64,000 bases of DNA from Flavobacteriaceae bacterium (GTDB taxonomy: Bacteria > Bacteroidota > Bacteroidia > Flavobacteriales > Flavobacteriaceae). Positions 38,204-47,112 of this stretch are shown piece after piece. Position 1 is the stretch's first letter. Each line of letters begins with the position of its first letter. The stretch spans positions 1 through 64,000 of the forward strand of contig JAKMDI010000014.1 of NCBI GenBank assembly GCA_022428005.1, read 5' to 3'. The notes under the pieces are model-generated. The model made no database searches and was not told where the DNA came from. It worked only from the letters and a program-made list of their open reading frames with translations. Made by a program: the position numbers and the translations under genes.

Positions 38204-39451
38204 ATGGTTTTTCGTTTTTTATACAATATCACACTTACCCTTTTTTATCCTGTAGTTCAGATAGCTGCGCTGTTTTCAGGTAAAATTGCTCTTTTTGTGG
38301 CCGGCCGTAGGGATATTTTCGGGCTATTAAAATTGAAAGAAGTTGATAAAGGAACATGGGTCTGGTTTCATGTGGCCTCTCTGGGAGAATTTGAACAGGC
38401 GAGACCGTTGATGGAAGCATTCAAAAAATCATTCTCCAATCACAAGATCTTACTTACTTTTTTTTCACCCTCGGGATATGAGATTCAAAAACAGTACGAT
38501 CTTGCAGATTGCGTGTGCTACTTACCTTGGGATACCAAAAAAAATGTAAATCGCTTTTTGGATTTTTGCAACATCAAACTTGCCCTATTTATAAAGTACG
38601 AGTTTTGGCCCAATTGCTTTAACGGTTTGTCAAAGAGAAAAATACCTACTTACTCCGTTTCGAGTATTTTTAGACCCGAACAAGTATTCTTCCGCTGGTA
38701 TGGTGGAGCCTTCAGAAATATACTTTTAGATATAAATCACTTTTTTGTTCAAAACGAAAGCTCAAAATCATTATTAAATTCCATTGGGATTGATCAGGTA
38801 ACGGTAAATGCGGATACCCGAGTTGATCGGGTTTACAAAATGAGCAGGCAAAATAATAAACTCGAGCTGATGGAAGATTTTACCGCAGGTAAAAAATGTT
38901 TTGTAGCAGGAAGTACCTGGCCCGAAGACCATGATATTATGGAGCATCTCTTTAAAAAAGAAACCCAGCTAAAAGTAGTGATCGCGCCTCACGAAGTTGA
39001 TCATAAGTCCATTGAAAAATTAGAAAAACGCATGGGCGTTGACTGTGCAAAATGGAGCAGTTACAACAGTGAAAAAGACCGCAATAAATCCATCTTGATC
39101 ATTGATAATATTGGTCAACTGGGAAAGGTATACAGCTATGCCTCTTTCGCTTACGTTGGAGGAGGGATGAAAAAAAATGGACTTCACAATACATTAGAGC
39201 CAGCAGCCTACGGCATACCAATTATCATTGGCGAACACTACAATAGGTATGAAGAGGCTGTTAGCTTGTTAAAAAGTGGAGGAATGATCAGCGTAAAATC
39301 TGCTGCTGAATTTAAAGAAATTACCCATAAACTGATCAATGACAAAAAATTGACTCAGCAAATGGGGGAAAACAACAATCAGTATATTTTGTCGGGAAAA
39401 GGAGCAAGTCAACTGATCTTGAAAAAAATCGAGAGCTTAAGCGGTTTATAA
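38204..39451 (+). CDS. waaA: 3-deoxy-D-manno-octulosonic acid transferase
   Basis: 415 aa from ATG 38204 (MVFRFLYNITLTLFYP). The ORF track extends 79 codons further into the divergent gene, which is not needed. An N-terminal membrane anchor is followed by WFHVASLGEFEQARPL, LLTFFSPSGYE, SSIFRPEQVFF, and the C-terminal GT-B segment GGGMKKNGLHNTLEPAAYGIPIIIG. It adds Kdo to lipid A precursors at the inner membrane. lpxK, another lipid A gene, is 13 kb away. Confidence 0.94.
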   Translation: MVFRFLYNITLTLFYPVVQIAALFSGKIALFVAGRRDIFGLLKLKEVDKGTWVWFHVASLGEFEQARPLMEAFKKSFSNHKILLTFFSPSGYEIQKQYDLADCVCYLPWDTKKNVNRFLDFCNIKLALFIKYEFWPNCFNGLSKRKIPTYSVSSIFRPEQVFFRWYGGAFRNILLDINHFFVQNESSKSLLNSIGIDQVTVNADTRVDRVYKMSRQNNKLELMEDFTAGKKCFVAGSTWPEDHDIMEHLFKKETQLKVVIAPHEVDHKSIEKLEKRMGVDCAKWSSYNSEKDRNKSILIIDNIGQLGKVYSYASFAYVGGGMKKNGLHNTLEPAAYGIPIIIGEHYNRYEEAVSLLKSGGMISVKSAAEFKEITHKLINDKKLTQQMGENNNQYILSGKGASQLILKKIESLSGL

Positions 39452-39466
39452 TTTTTTCCAATTTTA

Positions 39467-39474
39467 TATATTTG
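39467..39474 (+). promoter_or_regulatory. Possible -7 element of the alkaline phosphatase gene
   Basis: TATATTTG, 17 nt before the ATG, fits TAnnTTTG; -33 element unclear. It lies 16 nt after the waaA stop. Confidence 0.5.
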
Positions 39475-39491
39475 GCTCACATACATTAATC

Positions 39492-40544
39492 ATGAAAAAA
39501 ATTCTAATTGCTTTGCTCTTTCCTTGGGTAATGATTCATTCTCAACAAACAGAAAAAGAACCCCTAAATATTATATTAATGATTGGAGACGGAATGGGTT
39601 TAAGCCAAATCACTGCGGGAATGTATGTTAACAACAACACCTCTACATTAGAAAATTTCTCAGTAGTGGGACTCTCAAAAACACACGCAATTAAAAGCTT
39701 GGTGACCGATTCAGCCGCCAGTGGAACTGCGATGGCCTGTGGTGACAAAACCTATAACGGCGTTGTAGGCGTCAATTACCTCAATAAAAACCTAAAATCC
39801 ATACTCGAAATATGCGAAGAAAATGGTTACAATACGGGGCTCATTACTACCTCCAGTATTGTTCATGCAACTCCTGCATCTTTTTATGCCAACGTTTCCT
39901 CTCGTAAAAAATATGAAGACATCGCCATGCAACTCAGCACAAGTGAGGTAGATTATTTTATCGGTGGTGGAAAAAAGCATTTTAATCAAAGAGAGGATGG
40001 CAGAAATCTCATCAAGGAAATGAAATCTTTTGATATGGTAAAAAATTTAAAGGGATTTCAAAAATCTGAGGCTGACAAAATCGGTTTGTTTACTTATAAA
40101 GACGAGCCCCCGTCCCTAAACCAAGGAAGAGATCCCCTACTGCCAGAGTATCTCTCAGCCACTTTAGAAAAATTTAAAAATCGAGAAAAACCCTTTTTTG
40201 TATTGGTGGAAGGATCACAAATTGACTGGGGCGGACATGCCAATGATGTCGATTACATTACTTCTGAGTTTATTGAATTTAACAATGCCATTGGCGTTGC
40301 GCTGAACTTTTTAGAAGAAAACCCAAACACCTTAATTGTGGTTACTGCTGACCATGAGACGGGTGGTTTGGCCATTATCAAAGGGAAAACAAAAAATTTC
40401 GAAATTGAAGCGGGGTTTAATACTGGAGGCCACAGTGCTACTATGGTTCCTGTATTTAGCCACGGAAAAAATGCAAGCCTTTTTAGCGGTATATACGACA
40501 ATACCCAAATTTTTCACAAAATAAAAGAAGCTGCTGGTTTATAA
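39492..40544 (+). CDS. Alkaline phosphatase, secreted
   Basis: 350 aa with a signal peptide (about residues 1-18). Metal site and nucleophile: NIILMIGDGMGLSQITAG, VTDSAASGTAMACG with the phosphorylated Ser, FVLVEGSQIDWGGHAND, VVTADHETGG and TGGHSATMVPVF. Shorter than E. coli PhoA (about 450 aa), as in many Bacteroidota. It releases phosphate from organic esters in the periplasm or outside. Confidence 0.93.
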   Translation: MKKILIALLFPWVMIHSQQTEKEPLNIILMIGDGMGLSQITAGMYVNNNTSTLENFSVVGLSKTHAIKSLVTDSAASGTAMACGDKTYNGVVGVNYLNKNLKSILEICEENGYNTGLITTSSIVHATPASFYANVSSRKKYEDIAMQLSTSEVDYFIGGGKKHFNQREDGRNLIKEMKSFDMVKNLKGFQKSEADKIGLFTYKDEPPSLNQGRDPLLPEYLSATLEKFKNREKPFFVLVEGSQIDWGGHANDVDYITSEFIEFNNAIGVALNFLEENPNTLIVVTADHETGGLAIIKGKTKNFEIEAGFNTGGHSATMVPVFSHGKNASLFSGIYDNTQIFHKIKEAAGL

Positions 40545-40548
40545 CAAA

Positions 40549-41568
40549 TTACTTAGTCCGCATTTCCTCAATAACCTGACGATCATACCGAGTATCATCC
40601 TCTATAATGTCATAGAAGGATGTCAAATAGGCATGTGTGCTTTCATACTCTGAGACCAATTCAAATTCATTTTGCTGGTTTTCGATGATCTCAAAAAATA
40701 AATCTTTGTTTTTTAAAAATTGATCTCTAACTTCATCGATTAATGACTCATCTCTCTTAAAACCTCTGTATTTTCTGTCTCTTACAGAGCTGATCCCTAA
40801 ATTGCTGTTGACAATGGCATAGCTCGCATCAACCAATCCACACAAGTCAAAATCGTAGGGAAGTGGATGAATGACCTTGTCTATATAGAGTAGCTTGCCA
40901 TTGTGCTGATAAGCAACAGAAAAATCAGTATTTCCTATCATAAACTGAAACATTGCATTTTGAACAGAAGTCATTTTATCCATGGCCTTGGGATGGATGT
41001 ACCTTTCAAATGATTTTCCCTCGAATCGATCGGCCACTCTTTTATCATCTTCAATCAAAAACCCTTTGAGGTTGTGTACGACTTCCTTATTCTTTTTTAT
41101 CTCTGTAAACTCAATGTCTACCCTTCTGGTTTTAAAATGATAGGGTGAAACTTTTTCGTAGAGCTTATAGGCAATAAACTCTTGAACGATGTTGTCATTC
41201 TTTTCTTTTTGAAGTAAACAGGGGACCACCAATTTTAGATTTTTATTTCCTTCAAACAGGGTTTCTTTTGCCTTAGATTTTTTTATTTTCATCTTTATGG
41301 GCGGAAAATAACATTTAGATCTCCGAAAATTTCCTCGGGCTCTAAGAGACACTTCAAGGTCATTCCATTTGTTTTCATTCCAATAAGACAAGTTTGTTTT
41401 TATCAAGGTTGTGTCATCTGTCTCCAAACGCATATCATTGTTAGAGTAGCTCAATTTTACCTTGAGAGGACTTTGATCGGCAAAAAGTTGATCAGATTTT
41501 TGAGCAACTTGGGCACTCAGCATCCAAACAGCTGAGAAAAATGTCCAGAGAAACATTTGTGATTTCAT
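40549..41568 (-). CDS. CotH-like (atypical kinase fold) secreted protein
   Basis: 339 aa from ATG 41568, which gives a clean signal peptide (MKSQMFLWTFFSAVWMLSAQ). The LRARGNFRRSKCYFPPIKMKI segment resembles the CotH core (RxRGNSS..FPKK), and FMIGNTDFSVAYQHNGK...LPYDFDLCG resembles its HRD/DFD-like catalytic region. CotH-family proteins phosphorylate other secreted proteins; activity here is unproven. It converges on the phosphatase gene with 4 nt between. Confidence 0.6.
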   Translation of the reverse strand: MKSQMFLWTFFSAVWMLSAQVAQKSDQLFADQSPLKVKLSYSNNDMRLETDDTTLIKTNLSYWNENKWNDLEVSLRARGNFRRSKCYFPPIKMKIKKSKAKETLFEGNKNLKLVVPCLLQKEKNDNIVQEFIAYKLYEKVSPYHFKTRRVDIEFTEIKKNKEVVHNLKGFLIEDDKRVADRFEGKSFERYIHPKAMDKMTSVQNAMFQFMIGNTDFSVAYQHNGKLLYIDKVIHPLPYDFDLCGLVDASYAIVNSNLGISSVRDRKYRGFKRDESLIDEVRDQFLKNKDLFFEIIENQQNEFELVSEYESTHAYLTSFYDIIEDDTRYDRQVIEEMRTK

Positions 41569-41608
41569 AATATAGTTAATAGATTTAACAACCAAAATAG
41601 TAAAAATT

Positions 41609-42358
41609 GTGATAAAATACCTTTCCATATTAAATCATCGTACACTCATCACCTTTTTACTCTCACTCTTGGTTCCCTTTTGTGCTTTTCATTTTGAAAT
41701 CATTTACAATATAGACCTCACTTTGATTAGCATAGCCATCATATTTCCTTTGGTTTTTGCCATAAGAGGAGCCTTTAAAAGAAGGGAAAAAGCACTTGAG
41801 TTTTTAAGTTTACATCGAGGAGCTTTAAAAACCATAAGTTATTACTTTTTAAGCAGCAGAAAACTTAGCGACGATGCAAAAATAGAGATCGTTTCAATAC
41901 TCGAAGATCTTTCTGAATCATTTTTAAATCACCTTTCTCTATCCAATTACGACACCAGCAAGATTGACCAAAAAACCGCATTGATCGTTGATTTTCTTGA
42001 AAAACACGATGAAGAATTATCGGGCGGTGTAAAGCAGAAAATATATCGATTCATAAGAGACGTCCATGTATCTCAAGAAAACCTGATCGCGATTCACACC
42101 CACAGAACGCCCATTAGTCTGAAGGCCTATTGTTTGATCTTTATCTATATGTTCCCGGTTATTTACACTCCAACCATCATAAATAAAATCGGATTTGACA
42201 ACCCCACTACCTTGACCTATTTTGTTGTTATGATCAGCGAATTTATCCTGATTTCGCTTTATAACATTCAAGATCAAATGGAATATCCATTTGATAAAGA
42301 CGGTCTGGATGACATCAAACTTCAATATTTCAAATTCAATAGAGGGGGAAAAAAATAA
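41609..42358 (+). CDS. Four-segment inner membrane protein, bestrophin-like arrangement
   Basis: 249 aa, GTG start (MIKYLSILNHRTL). Two hydrophobic hairpins (residues about 10-52 and 165-220) flank a helical, charged central domain of about 110 residues. The end IQDQMEYPFDKDGLDDIKL recalls the EDPFxxDxDD segment of bestrophin-type chloride channels. Overall similarity is weak to the eye, so this is a structural guess. It is divergent from the CotH-like gene, 40 nt apart. Confidence 0.5.
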   Translation: MIKYLSILNHRTLITFLLSLLVPFCAFHFEIIYNIDLTLISIAIIFPLVFAIRGAFKRREKALEFLSLHRGALKTISYYFLSSRKLSDDAKIEIVSILEDLSESFLNHLSLSNYDTSKIDQKTALIVDFLEKHDEELSGGVKQKIYRFIRDVHVSQENLIAIHTHRTPISLKAYCLIFIYMFPVIYTPTIINKIGFDNPTTLTYFVVMISEFILISLYNIQDQMEYPFDKDGLDDIKLQYFKFNRGGKK

Positions 42359-42687
42359 TTTATATCCCACCACTTTTACTTTACAAACACTTTCATAGCC
42401 CACCATTGAATGCATTACAATACACCCTATTGTTTGTAATGGCTATTACCAATAAATTTCAATCATCAAACCCTAAACGGTTCTAGGGTGAAGGAACTCC
42501 CTCCACTAGATTAGTAAGTTTTTAACTACAATTAATTAGTTTTTTTAATTTTTTTATTTTAAATAATATGTAATTTTATATTTTAATTATAGCTTATATT
42601 AACTTTAAATTTACATAGAATAATAAATATGGTAATATTGTATAATACCTAGATAATTGCAATCAATTATTTATACTGTTCTTGCTT
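42359..42687. other. AT-rich intergenic region with inverted repeats
   Basis: No credible ORF. It contains an 8-bp inverted repeat CATTACAA/TTGTAATG (42413-42441), a CCCTA/TAGGG hairpin followed by purine-rich GGTGAAGGAACTCCC, a very AT-rich block, and ATAATTG-CAAT-CAATTAT (about 42653-42670) before the promoter of the next gene. Some could be a terminator or operator; no identity assigned. Confidence 0.4.
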
Positions 42688-42695
42688 TAAATTTG
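42688..42695 (+). promoter_or_regulatory. Possible -7 element for the ankyrin-like gene
   Basis: TAAATTTG, 24 nt before the ATG; no TTTG at 17-23 nt upstream, but an inverted repeat occupies that region. Confidence 0.42.
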
Positions 42696-42719
42696 TATCA
42701 TAATTAAAAAATAATTGAA

Positions 42720-43112
42720 ATGAAAAAGTTTTTACTCTCCGCACTCCTTATTTCATGCACCTCCTTAAGTGCTATTGAAACGATCTCTAAAGACAGCCTG
42801 GCTTTCACGGCTGTAGATGAAAACAACTTATCCATCGAGGAAAGAGCTCTTTATGCAATTCAATCAGAAGATTACGATTACATTGAAGCTAAGTTAAATT
42901 CTGACTCTTTGAGTCCTATTGCCAAAGTCGATGGAAAACCATTGATCATTTACGCAGCCATCCTTGACAAACCAGAAATGATTTTACTTTTATCTTCTTA
43001 TGGCGCCATGATCATGGATCCTGTTTGTGAAGAGGGTAAAAATTTAATGGAATACGCTATTGAAAATAATGCGATATACGCACAAGCGCAAATCATAGTA
43101 ATAAGAGCGTAA
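42720..43112 (+). CDS. Small secreted ankyrin-like protein
   Basis: 130 aa with a signal peptide (MKKFLLSALLISCTSLSA). The remainder has one or two degenerate ankyrin-type helical hairpins (GKPLIIYAAILDKPEMILLLSSYGAMI, then GKNLMEYAIENNA). The cysteine at position 13 is not in a clear lipobox. A strong terminator follows. Function unknown. Confidence 0.65.
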   Translation: MKKFLLSALLISCTSLSAIETISKDSLAFTAVDENNLSIEERALYAIQSEDYDYIEAKLNSDSLSPIAKVDGKPLIIYAAILDKPEMILLLSSYGAMIMDPVCEEGKNLMEYAIENNAIYAQAQIIVIRA

Positions 43113-43152
43113 TCTATTACTACATTTTTGTAGAGAAGCTTTAGGAAATCTT

Positions 43153-43182
43153 AAAACCTCTGTTTTCAACAGAGGTTTTTTT
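43153..43182 (+). terminator. Rho-independent terminator
   Basis: AAAACCTCTGTT, loop TTC, AACAGAGGTTTT then TTT: a 12-bp perfect stem with a T-run, 40 nt after the ankyrin-like gene. The A-rich 5' arm makes it potentially bidirectional. Confidence 0.9.
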
Positions 43183-43203
43183 ATGCAATAGTAAAATATA
43201 CTT

Positions 43204-43249
43204 AAAAAAAAGACCTGTCCAAAACCAATACATGGTTTTTGAAAAGGTC
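43204..43249 (-). terminator. Terminator downstream of tRNA-Leu
   Basis: On the minus strand GACCT/AGGTC and AAAACC/GGTTTT arms form a two-part stem followed by eight T, starting 8 nt after the tRNA 3' end. Confidence 0.7.
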
Positions 43250-43256
43250 ATTAAAG

Positions 43257-43338
43257 TGCGGGTGAAGGGACTCGAACCCCCACGCCGTGAAGCACTAGAT
43301 CCTAAATCTAGCGTGTCTACCAATTTCACCACACCCGC
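43257..43338 (-). tRNA. tRNA-Leu (anticodon TAG)
   Basis: 82 nt with acceptor GCGGGTG/CACCCGC and discriminator A. Anticodon stem CTAGA/TCTAG closes the loop TTTAGGA, giving anticodon TAG. The T-arm contains GGTTCGAGTC. The long variable arm is as expected for Leu. CCA is not encoded. The ORF track entry 43141-43356 is its shadow. Confidence 0.96.
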
Positions 43339-43353
43339 TCTTAAAAAAGAGCT

Positions 43354-43361
43354 CAAATATA
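43354..43361 (-). promoter_or_regulatory. -7 element of the tRNA-Leu promoter
   Basis: TATATTTG on the minus strand, 15 nt before the mature tRNA 5' end; consensus TAnnTTTG. Confidence 0.55.
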
Positions 43362-43441
43362 AACAAGTTTTCTTAAAATAATTTAGGCCAAAAGGAAAAA
43401 GGAGGAATGTTTCGTACTTTTATTGACTTGAATAAAAAGGC

Positions 43442-44827
43442 ATGAAAAAACTTATTAATGATCGAAGCGCAGTATTTATCGATCAGCTTTTCAATTTACT
43501 GAAAATTCCTTCCATTAGCGCGGATCCACAATACAAAAATGAAGTAAAAAAAACTGCAAACTGGATCAAAAATGCCCTGATCGATATTGGGTGTTCAACA
43601 GCTAAGATATATGAAACACCTGGTCACCCTGTAGTATATGGTGAAATCAACGTTTCTAAAAACGCACCGACAGTTTTGGTTTATGGTCATTATGATGTTC
43701 AACCACCAGACCCCATAGACTTGTGGGAAAACCCTCCCTTTGAACCCATCATCAAAAAAACAGCCCTCCATCCCAACGGTGCTATTTTTGCGCGAGGAGC
43801 TTGTGATGATAAAGGACAAATGTTTATGCACCTCAAAGCAGTTGAGCTTCTGAACTCCAGTAATCAACTAGAAAATAATATAAAATTCATAATTGAAGGG
43901 GAAGAAGAAGTCGGCAGTGATCATTTGGAAACATTCCTCAAGGATCATAAAGCCATGCTCCAATCAGATGTTATCATCATTTCCGATACAGGCATAAACA
44001 GCATTGAGAATCCAGCCATCACAACCGGTCTCCGAGGACTAAGCTATATGGAAGTTACCCTGACAGGCCCCAACAGAGATTTGCACTCGGGACTCTATGG
44101 CGGGACAGTAGCCAATCCCATAAATATATTGTGTGATATGATCGCAAAGCTTCACGACAACAACAGAAAGGTAAATATTCCTGGCTTTTATGACGACTTG
44201 GAAGAAATTTCTGATCGGGAGCGACATCAAATGAATGAAAATGGGATTGACGAAAAGCGTTTTAAAGAGGCTATTGGAATTGATGCATTGATGGGAGAAG
44301 AAGGATATACTACACTCGATCGCAGATCCATTCGACCCACTTTGGATGTCAACGGAATTTGGGGAGGCTATACCGGGGCGGGAGCAAAAACAGTAATTCC
44401 CAGCCAAGCTCATGCCAAAATTTCAATGCGATTGGTCCCTCATCAAGATTGGACAAAAATTAGTCAACTTTTTGAAAAGCATTTTAAATCAATCGCGCCA
44501 GAAGGAGTAAGTGTTGAAGTGACCACCCATCATGGCGGGGGCCCCTATGTTACCCCCACTGACTCATTGGCTTACAAAGCCGCGGAAAAAGCTTACCATA
44601 AGGTGTTTGGGGTTGTTCCTCATGCCAAAAGAGACGGAGGGAGTATTCCTATTGTTCCCATGTTTGAAGACGTCTTGGAGACCAAAACACTACTGATGGG
44701 ATTTGGATATGATAGTGACGCTATCCACGCACCAAATGAACATTACGGAGTTGATAATTTTTTGCTTGGGATAGAAACAATTACGCATTTCCACAGGCAT
44801 TTTTCAAAATTGAGCGCTAAAGAGTGA
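43442..44827 (+). CDS. M20-family dipeptidase
   Basis: 461 aa, di-zinc peptidase of the carnosinase/CNDP-like branch. Metal ligands and catalytic residues: VLVYGHYDVQPPDP, FARGACDDKGQMFMHL, IEGEEEVGSDHL, DTGINSIENPAITTGLRG, and the C-terminal HAPNEHYGVDNF. Dimerisation domain between about residues 195 and 390. Probably cleaves dipeptides in the cytoplasm; no signal peptide. Normal length. Confidence 0.93.
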   Translation: MKKLINDRSAVFIDQLFNLLKIPSISADPQYKNEVKKTANWIKNALIDIGCSTAKIYETPGHPVVYGEINVSKNAPTVLVYGHYDVQPPDPIDLWENPPFEPIIKKTALHPNGAIFARGACDDKGQMFMHLKAVELLNSSNQLENNIKFIIEGEEEVGSDHLETFLKDHKAMLQSDVIIISDTGINSIENPAITTGLRGLSYMEVTLTGPNRDLHSGLYGGTVANPINILCDMIAKLHDNNRKVNIPGFYDDLEEISDRERHQMNENGIDEKRFKEAIGIDALMGEEGYTTLDRRSIRPTLDVNGIWGGYTGAGAKTVIPSQAHAKISMRLVPHQDWTKISQLFEKHFKSIAPEGVSVEVTTHHGGGPYVTPTDSLAYKAAEKAYHKVFGVVPHAKRDGGSIPIVPMFEDVLETKTLLMGFGYDSDAIHAPNEHYGVDNFLLGIETITHFHRHFSKLSAKE

Positions 44828-44832
44828 TCATG

Positions 44833-45963
44833 CTAATTTTTTAATAAAAATAGATCAGAAGCAATACCATCTGTTAAAAACCTGGCTTTTTTTGACACTT
44901 TAAGTACATCCCCATTCCAATAAAGACGCTGGTCGATAATATGTTTCTCTGCTTGTTTTTCTAAATAGGAGGAATAGTGAATTCCAAAAGACTGGTTGAT
45001 CCTGTCAATAGAAACTCCTGCTGAAGTTCTCAAACTCGTCATGATATACTCATTAAAAGCTTCATTTTCTCTGAGCGTCTCATGTTCGGCAGGAAGCCTT
45101 TCCTCTCGTATTGATTTTATATATTTAATGTTGTTAGAAACGTTCCAACTTCGTTTTCTTTTTCCATCAAAACTGTGCGCAGCAGGGCCTATTCCCATAT
45201 ATGGTTTTCCATTCCAATAGTTAGAATTATTCACCGAATAGTACCCCTCCTTTGCAAAATTTGAAAATTCATAGTTTTCGTATCCCAATTGCTCTAAAAG
45301 ATGCACCATCGAATCATATTGAGATTTTACAGTATCATCATCCAACATAATAACTTCCTCGTTTTTTACGCGATGTGCCAATACTGTTTTTGGCTCTACC
45401 GTGAGTGCATAGCACGATAGGTGGGGTGGATCATAGGTCAGCAACTGTTCCAAGTTCTGCTGCCAGGAAGAAAGGTCCGAACTGGGAGTACCATAGATCA
45501 TATCGACTGAAAAATTATCAAAGTATTCTGCTGTCCATTCAAGGGCCCGAATCCCCTGCCCTGCGTCGTGAACCCTATTCATCATCCTTAACTCAAGGTC
45601 TGAAAATGATTGCAAGCCCATGCTAATTCGATTAACCCCAATGGACCTGAGCTGCTTGAGATAAAGCTCGGAGACGTCATCGGGATTGACTTCAACAGTT
45701 ACTTCCATTTCATTATTAATCGGTGTAAATTTCTCTATAAAATGTAGTAGCCGCTCAATAGATTCTGGGTTTAACAGAGAGGGGGAACCTCCCCCAAAAT
45801 AAATGCTCTCCAATGCAGTGGGAATTTCATTTTTTCTCAACAGAATTTCACCTTCAAATGCCTCCAAAACATCGTCTTGATGGTTTAACTGGGTTGAAAA
45901 ATGGAAATTACAATAATGACAGGCTTGTCGGCAAAATGGATAATGAAAATAAACTGATGCCAT
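44833..45963 (-). CDS. hemW: HemW-type radical SAM protein
   Basis: 376 aa from ATG 45963 ([11 protein letters not shown]), overlapping the ruvC stop by one base (TAATG). The radical SAM cluster is CRQACHYCNF (CxxxCxxC), followed by IYFGGGSPSLLNPE, EVTVEVNPDDVSELYL, GVNRISMGLQSF and SVDMIYGTP. It lacks the extra N-terminal residues of HemN, so a heme chaperone role (HemW) is more likely than coproporphyrinogen oxidation. Confidence 0.92.
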   Translation of the reverse strand: MASVYFHYPFCRQACHYCNFHFSTQLNHQDDVLEAFEGEILLRKNEIPTALESIYFGGGSPSLLNPESIERLLHFIEKFTPINNEMEVTVEVNPDDVSELYLKQLRSIGVNRISMGLQSFSDLELRMMNRVHDAGQGIRALEWTAEYFDNFSVDMIYGTPSSDLSSWQQNLEQLLTYDPPHLSCYALTVEPKTVLAHRVKNEEVIMLDDDTVKSQYDSMVHLLEQLGYENYEFSNFAKEGYYSVNNSNYWNGKPYMGIGPAAHSFDGKRKRSWNVSNNIKYIKSIREERLPAEHETLRENEAFNEYIMTSLRTSAGVSIDRINQSFGIHYSSYLEKQAEKHIIDQRLYWNGDVLKVSKKARFLTDGIASDLFLLKN

Positions 45964-46523
45964 TAACCCGACTTTATTTTGTTGGGATTTTGATTCACAA
46001 ATGCCTGCCAACCCGTATAGGTAGTGTTTTTTTCAGCTCTCCCTTGATTAAAAAAGTGACACACAGCAGCTGCCAATCCATCGGTAGCGTCTAAATTTTT
46101 AGGCAACTCTTTGATATTTAACAGGTTTTGTAACATTTTGGCAACTTGTTCTTTTGTTGCATTTCCGTTTCCCGTAATCGCCATTTTAATTTTTTTGGGG
46201 GAGTACTCCGTAATGGGAACCTCACGATACAACCCTGCTGCCATTGCAACCCCTTGCGCCCTGCCCAATTTCAGCATTGACTGGACATTCTTCCCGAAAA
46301 AAGGAGCTTCAATAGCAATCTGATCGGGGTGATATTCCTCTATCAAGCTCAATGTGCGTGCAAAAATCTGTTGTAGCTTAAGATAGTGGTTATCGTACTT
46401 CTTTAGTTGAAGCTCGTGCATTTGAATCAGCTTCATCTTTCCTTTTTCAACATTGATCAATCCAAAACCCATAATCGTAGTTCCAGGATCAATCCCCAAT
46501 ATAATTTGGTCTTCGGATATCAT
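45963..46523 (-). CDS. ruvC: Holliday junction resolvase RuvC
   Basis: 186 aa. Catalytic acidic residues lie in [27 protein letters not shown], and [15 protein letters not shown], the standard D-E-D/D set. It cleaves four-way junctions with RuvAB, whose genes are not here. Its start overlaps the upstream lipoprotein gene by 4 nt and its stop overlaps hemW by 1 nt. Confidence 0.96.
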   Translation of the reverse strand: MISEDQIILGIDPGTTIMGFGLINVEKGKMKLIQMHELQLKKYDNHYLKLQQIFARTLSLIEEYHPDQIAIEAPFFGKNVQSMLKLGRAQGVAMAAGLYREVPITEYSPKKIKMAITGNGNATKEQVAKMLQNLLNIKELPKNLDATDGLAAAVCHFFNQGRAEKNTTYTGWQAFVNQNPNKIKSG

Positions 46524-47008
46524 TCAACAGGTTGCGCTCTGATCAAAACAGGAAGTGAGAATTGTGCATCTACATAAACCCCTACATTTGTTTTGGTCGC
46601 AGGAAGTGCATTGGGAAGGCTTGCTACTGCATCACTTAAAATGGGCTCTAAATTTGGTAAAACTTCTGTTAGCTGATTGGAGAGGTCTGCCTCTACCAAA
46701 CTGAAAATCCCTTCTTTATCTACTTTTAATTTTAATTCGATGGACTCTTCTATGGGAGCACTTGCAACCATACTTGCATCGGCTATATACATCAATAGTA
46801 GGTCTGATATTAGACTTTGAAAACAAGCCATCTGTTCTTTTTTCTCAAGGGACTCACAGTCAGAATAACTCGGCGGCTGGTCATTTGACGACCAAGAAGA
46901 TGCTTTTTTGATGTCTTTACTCGAGACAGTAGTTGATTCAAATAGATCACAAGAGGTTAAACTAAACAAGAAAGTAAATAACAATAATACAGTACGTATT
47001 TTTCGCAT
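46520..47008 (-). CDS. Lipoprotein with a TonB-C-like end
   Basis: 162 aa. Signal peptide with lipobox FSLTSC, then a Ser-rich linker. The middle segment contains two cysteines ([19 protein letters not shown]). The C-terminal half ([17 protein letters not shown], then [26 protein letters not shown]) resembles the C-terminal domain of TonB family proteins. No TonB membrane helix. Function unknown; cotranslated with ruvC. Confidence 0.65.
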   Translation of the reverse strand: MRKIRTVLLLFTFLFSLTSCDLFESTTVSSKDIKKASSWSSNDQPPSYSDCESLEKKEQMACFQSLISDLLLMYIADASMVASAPIEESIELKLKVDKEGIFSLVEADLSNQLTEVLPNLEPILSDAVASLPNALPATKTNVGVYVDAQFSLPVLIRAQPVE

Positions 47009-47112
47009 TTTCGTAGAGTCATTGGTGAAATTAAAATTACAAACTTTTGGGTTAATATTGGGTAAATCGTTTTATTTTTAAAGATAACTGAAGTAAACCC
47101 TCAAATTTTCTT

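Noticed and set aside
43141-43356. 71-codon minus-strand ORF
   Set aside because: Covers the tRNA-Leu gene and its terminator; the translated tRNA sequence explains the frame.
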